Of a stretch of DNA of 64,000 bases, positions 60,964 to 64,000 are shown piece after piece. Made by a program: the position numbers and the translations under genes. The first letter of the stretch is position 1. Each line of letters opens with the position of its first letter. The stretch lies in assembly GCA_022414725.1 (NCBI GenBank), contig CM039462.1, positions 113,304,490 through 113,368,489 on the forward strand, given 5' to 3'. The notes below the pieces were generated by a model that saw nothing but the letters and a program-made list of their open reading frames with translations, was not told where the DNA came from and searched no databases. The stretch comes from Microglena sp. YARC. Its lineage: Eukaryota; Chlorophyta; Chlorophyceae; Chlamydomonadales; Chlamydomonadaceae.

Positions 60964-61682
60964 TAGAGGGGGAGGGGCTGAGCGCCACCAACGTGCGTTG
61001 TCAGCACGTGAAGTGGAAGGGGGGGTGGCAGGAGGAGTTAAGAGAAGGGGAGAAGGAGCAGGACGGGGAGGTGGGATCTGGGGGGGTGTATGCTCCAAGG
61101 CCGAGTGGATGCCCAGTCTGGAAGAAGAAAGCGAGGGATAGATGAAGGAGAGGGAGGAGTAGGAGAGCAGGGGGGCCAAGTCCTCTCGTGGGATGGAGGG
61201 GGAGGAAGAGAAGAAGGGGAGGGGATGAGAGGGATATAAAAGGGTTCGGAGAACTCTTCGTTGTCATCTTTACATGAGCAAGGAACGCATTGCAGCCCAG
61301 GGTGCCATGAAGCAAGCTCCGGCAAGTGATGGTATAAGGACGGTGGAGAGTCTTGTCAGCGAGGCGTACCCTACCTGCGAAAAGCCTGCACGTAGAGGGA
61401 GGGAGACTTGAGGTTCGTCTTGTCTTTGAGCAGTTCTCTTTGCTGGGCCTGGACGGGAGGGGCGGACACGTTGTAAGTCCACCCAAGCGTTCTGTGGGAG
61501 GTCTTCAGGGGAGGGGACTGAAATAGGGGTGACAACGAGCGCTCTCTCTGTTGCTGAGGCAATCCATCGGGATTCAAGACCACGGAGGCCTCGCAGGTCA
61601 GGGTTAGTGCTAGGGTGAGTGTCCAAGGTGGAGGGGGGTAGAATGCTCCACAGCCTGGGCCAAGCAGCATGTTCCTCGGTAT

Positions 61683-61926
61683 TTGCTTTAGTGCGCCTTT
61701 AAGGTTTCCTTGCTGGTCAGTGGATCTTGTGGGGGTTCTACCCTTTCACCGTCCAGGACGTTTTTTAAGGAGTTTGATTTGCTTCTTTAGATTTTTTTTT
61801 TACCTAGTTAGTTTTAGCTGGCCCTGTCCTGTTTTTTGTTGCATGCCGCGCTCTGGTCGTCTTTGCAGAGCTTGCTGATCTGCATGGGTGACCTAGCGAC
61901 ATGTTACTAGGCTGCTGAGAGTATGT
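61683..61926. other. Sequence right of LINE copy B, related to 63030-63190
   Basis: GCATGCCGCGCTCTGGTCGT and GCAGAGCTTGCTGATCTGCA resemble 63103-63155. May be the 5' part of another element on plus. Confidence 0.5.
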
Positions 61927-62915
61927 CTTCCGAGCCTCACCCACTTCCTCCTTCCTCTCAGAATCCTCCATCTCCTCCCTCTCATCCCTGCTCCTTCATG
62001 TCAGCTGCTGAGATACCTAGTAGACGAAGCTTTAAGGCGACAATTGGAGCTGGAGGTCCTATTTTCGCCCTAGCAATGTCTGCTCTCCGGCCGCCTTCTA
62101 ACTTTGCTGCGAAGCTGCTTCGGCCAATTCGGCTGGAGCGACTGCAATTTCGCGGCTATGGGAGCTGCTCAGTGCCCCATTTGAGTGTTACAGACGCTCA
62201 TGCGGTCTAATCCGCTACTCTGCCCCCTCCAGAGGTCAGCATAAGAGGTCAGCCTACTGGAGGGGGGCAGGCTATCTCTTCAAGTTAATTTGGGACCACC
62301 CGACCCCCATCCTTAGTACTTCAAGAAGCAGCTCTCTCCTGATTCCCTTCTTCCGAGCCCCACCCACTTCCTCCTTCCTCTCAGAATCCTCCATCTCCTC
62401 CCTCTCATCCCTGCTCCTTCATGTCAGCTGCTGAGATACCTAGTAGACGAAGCTTTAAGGCGACAATTGGAGCTGGAGGTCCTTTTTTCGCCCTAGCAAT
62501 GTCTGCTCTCCGGCCGCCTTGTAACTTTGCTGCGAAGCTTCTTCGGCCAATTCGGCTGGAGCGACTGCAATTTCGCGGCTATGGGAGCTGCTCAGTGCCC
62601 CATTTGAGTGTTACAGACGCTCATGCGGTCTAATCCGCTACTCTGCCCCCTCCAGAGGTCAGCATAAGAGGTCAGCCTACTGGAGGGGGCAGGCTATTCT
62701 CTTCAAGTTAATTCGGGACCACCCGACCCCCATCCTTAGTACTTCAGAAGCAGCTCTCTCCTGATTCCCTTCTTCCGAGCCCCACCCACTTCCTCCTTCC
62801 TCTCAGAATCCTCCATCTCCTCCCTCTCATCCCTGCTCCTTCATGTCAGCTGCTGAGATACCTAGTAGACGAAGCTTTAAGGCGACAATTGGAGCTGGAG
62901 GTCCTTTTTTCGCAG
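61927..62915 (+). repeat. 422-bp tandem repeat, two full units and a partial third
   Basis: Unit starts TTCCGAGCCYCACCCACTTC and contains an open stretch MSAAEIPSRRSFKATIGAGG to SVTDAHAV-stop (61980-62210 and 62421-62633). Starts at 61927, 62349 and 62771; the third unit breaks off at about 62914. Possibly promoter monomers or ORF-containing units of a retroelement. Confidence 0.9.
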
Positions 62916-64000
62916 CATCTTCTTGTTCTCTAATTAGAGACTTGCCGATCCTTGAGTGTGACATTGGTTTGAAACCATAGCGATACAGTTTGTCTTAGCA
63001 TTTTGCTGCCCTAGAGGGCTGGATAGTAGTTTTTGGGGGTGGATCTGCTGCTCCTGCCCTGAAGACTGTTTTTGTTTGCTTTTTCCCGGACCTGTTTATC
63101 AGTAGCATGCCCTGCTTTGGTCTTCTTCCTTACAGAGCTTGCTGGTCTGCATTGGAGAAGAAGTGGCATGCTACTTGACAGCTGAGCTTGCACGCCGGTC
63201 TGCTGATGGAGTGATGCCCTGATATCAGCATGAATAGCGGTGCTCTCGCTTGTTTTATGTCTTGGTGACTCCTTGTGTACTCCCTTAGAACTATCGGTCA
63301 TGACAGTACTATGTCAGCTTCCTGTTGACTGAGTCATCGGTTCTTCTGACACGCGCTGTCTAGCATGTACCCTGATCAGGTTACAGGCTGCCGCTCCTTC
63401 CTCCACTGGTGCCCCTTAATGGGTCTCCTGTGCTTGTAACTTATTCTCGTCTCCGCATTTATAGAATGGCGTGCTGCACACACAAAGTCCACTCTCCGGA
63501 GTGTTATCCAAGCTGATAGGTTATACGGTCCTTCATTTACTACCACTGCTTTGCGATGCAACTTCCGCGAGGACCTCCCGCCATTTTGAGAAACTCCATG
63601 ACATGGATGGTCTTTCCTGGACGCGCGGGATGCGCAGTATCATTCTCAGCGATTGCTGCGACCAATCCTTCCAACGGAGGAACGGCTCCTCTTGATGATT
63701 GGCTAGACGTTTGTGCACCAGCTGCCTCTGCTAGCGGTCATGAGAGTCCTTCCGCCATCGTGGAAGTAACCCCCCCGGTCATTCCTCCATCTTCTCTTCT
63801 TTTTCCTCCCCTGCCGTCTGTCGCCTCCTCCCGTCTGTCGTAGATGACTGTGACGTGCAGACTCAAGTCGGCGACTAGCCTGGACATCGGTGGAGATACC
63901 CCGTCTTCGTCTGCTCGCGTCCTTGACGTCGCTAACCTTTCTCCGGTGTTTGAGGCTCTGCCTGCATACCGGAGGTCGCCAAGCCGACCAAGCTCCCTGC
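62916..64000. other. Unassigned right-edge region with a plus frame open to the window end
   Basis: 63556-63843 is a 95-codon plus frame (MQLPRGPPAILRN...), and a second ATG at 63844 directly after its stop opens MTVTCRLKSATSLDIGG to the window edge. Pro/Ser/Ala-rich, no family recognised; could be ORF1 of a retroelement. Confidence 0.3.

Larger units (their letters stand above)
56394..61682 (-). mobile_element. LINE copy B: endonuclease, RT core and RT thumb region
   Basis: Reading right to left: endonuclease 59760-60500, RT block A (SDLTKAY) at about 58200, QGG block near 58045, catalytic FADD at 57912-57923, then thumb-like sequence (LGVPFGAKHC; WLSRNLNVYWKGACCYAMLG) to about 57430 and unassigned C-terminal sequence to 56394. 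Frameshifted throughout. No poly(A) or 3' end is visible where it meets copy A. Confidence 0.8.

Overview
This is a nuclear window from a repeat-rich eukaryote, most likely of the green lineage (streptophyte or prasinophyte type alga). The evidence is a plant-type kinesin-7 motor ([10 protein letters not shown]-loop), very large spliceosomal introns, TTTAGGG-like tracts, a decayed 18S rRNA fragment, non-LTR retrotransposons and tRNA-derived SINEs. I cannot name the species from sequence alone. Only about 5 kb of the 64 kb is convincingly coding.

Layout. Positions 4400-38171 (minus strand) hold one giant kinesin-7-like gene. I assembled thirteen exons by hand. Every intron has GT-AG ends and every intron phase is compatible, giving 1026 codons with no internal stop; the gene runs off the left edge. 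Its introns are almost entirely tandem arrays plus several mobile elements: a decayed tyrosine-recombinase element at 7184-8985, a 1043-bp TIR element at 21283-22325, MITEs, GC-rich hairpin repeats and SINEs. Positions 38172-40554 are the intergenic space shared with a divergent plus-strand gene at 40555-42651, a probable TraB-domain protein. Positions 42.7-49.3 kb are a patchwork of dispersed repeats (SINEs, MITEs, hairpin repeats, minisatellites, the 18S fragment). Positions 49.3-51.3 kb are low-quality satellite-like sequence running into a 1000-N gap (51324-52323). Positions 52324-61682 hold two minus-strand copies of one LINE in tandem, carrying shared and copy-specific poly(A) retroposon insertions. 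Positions 61683-64000 contain a 422-bp-period tandem repeat and unassigned sequence.

The main unusual observation: at 20 of 25 visible splice edges of the kinesin gene, and at 3 of 5 edges of the TraB-like gene, the adjacent intron contains one to thirteen extra copies of that same edge, meaning the last or first tens of bases of the exon, the splice site itself and some flanking intron. The introns therefore seem to have grown by tandem amplification outward from their own splice sites, and they carry long ladders of decoy donors or acceptors. The same rule predicts exons not yet found, at the left window edge and near 35-36 kb. Other points of interest are a 9 x 16-residue KRxSLA repeat in the kinesin tail, a tRNA-SINE family with target-site duplications, a three-hairpin GC-rich dispersed repeat, and a retroposon family whose 3' stem-loop shows compensatory changes.
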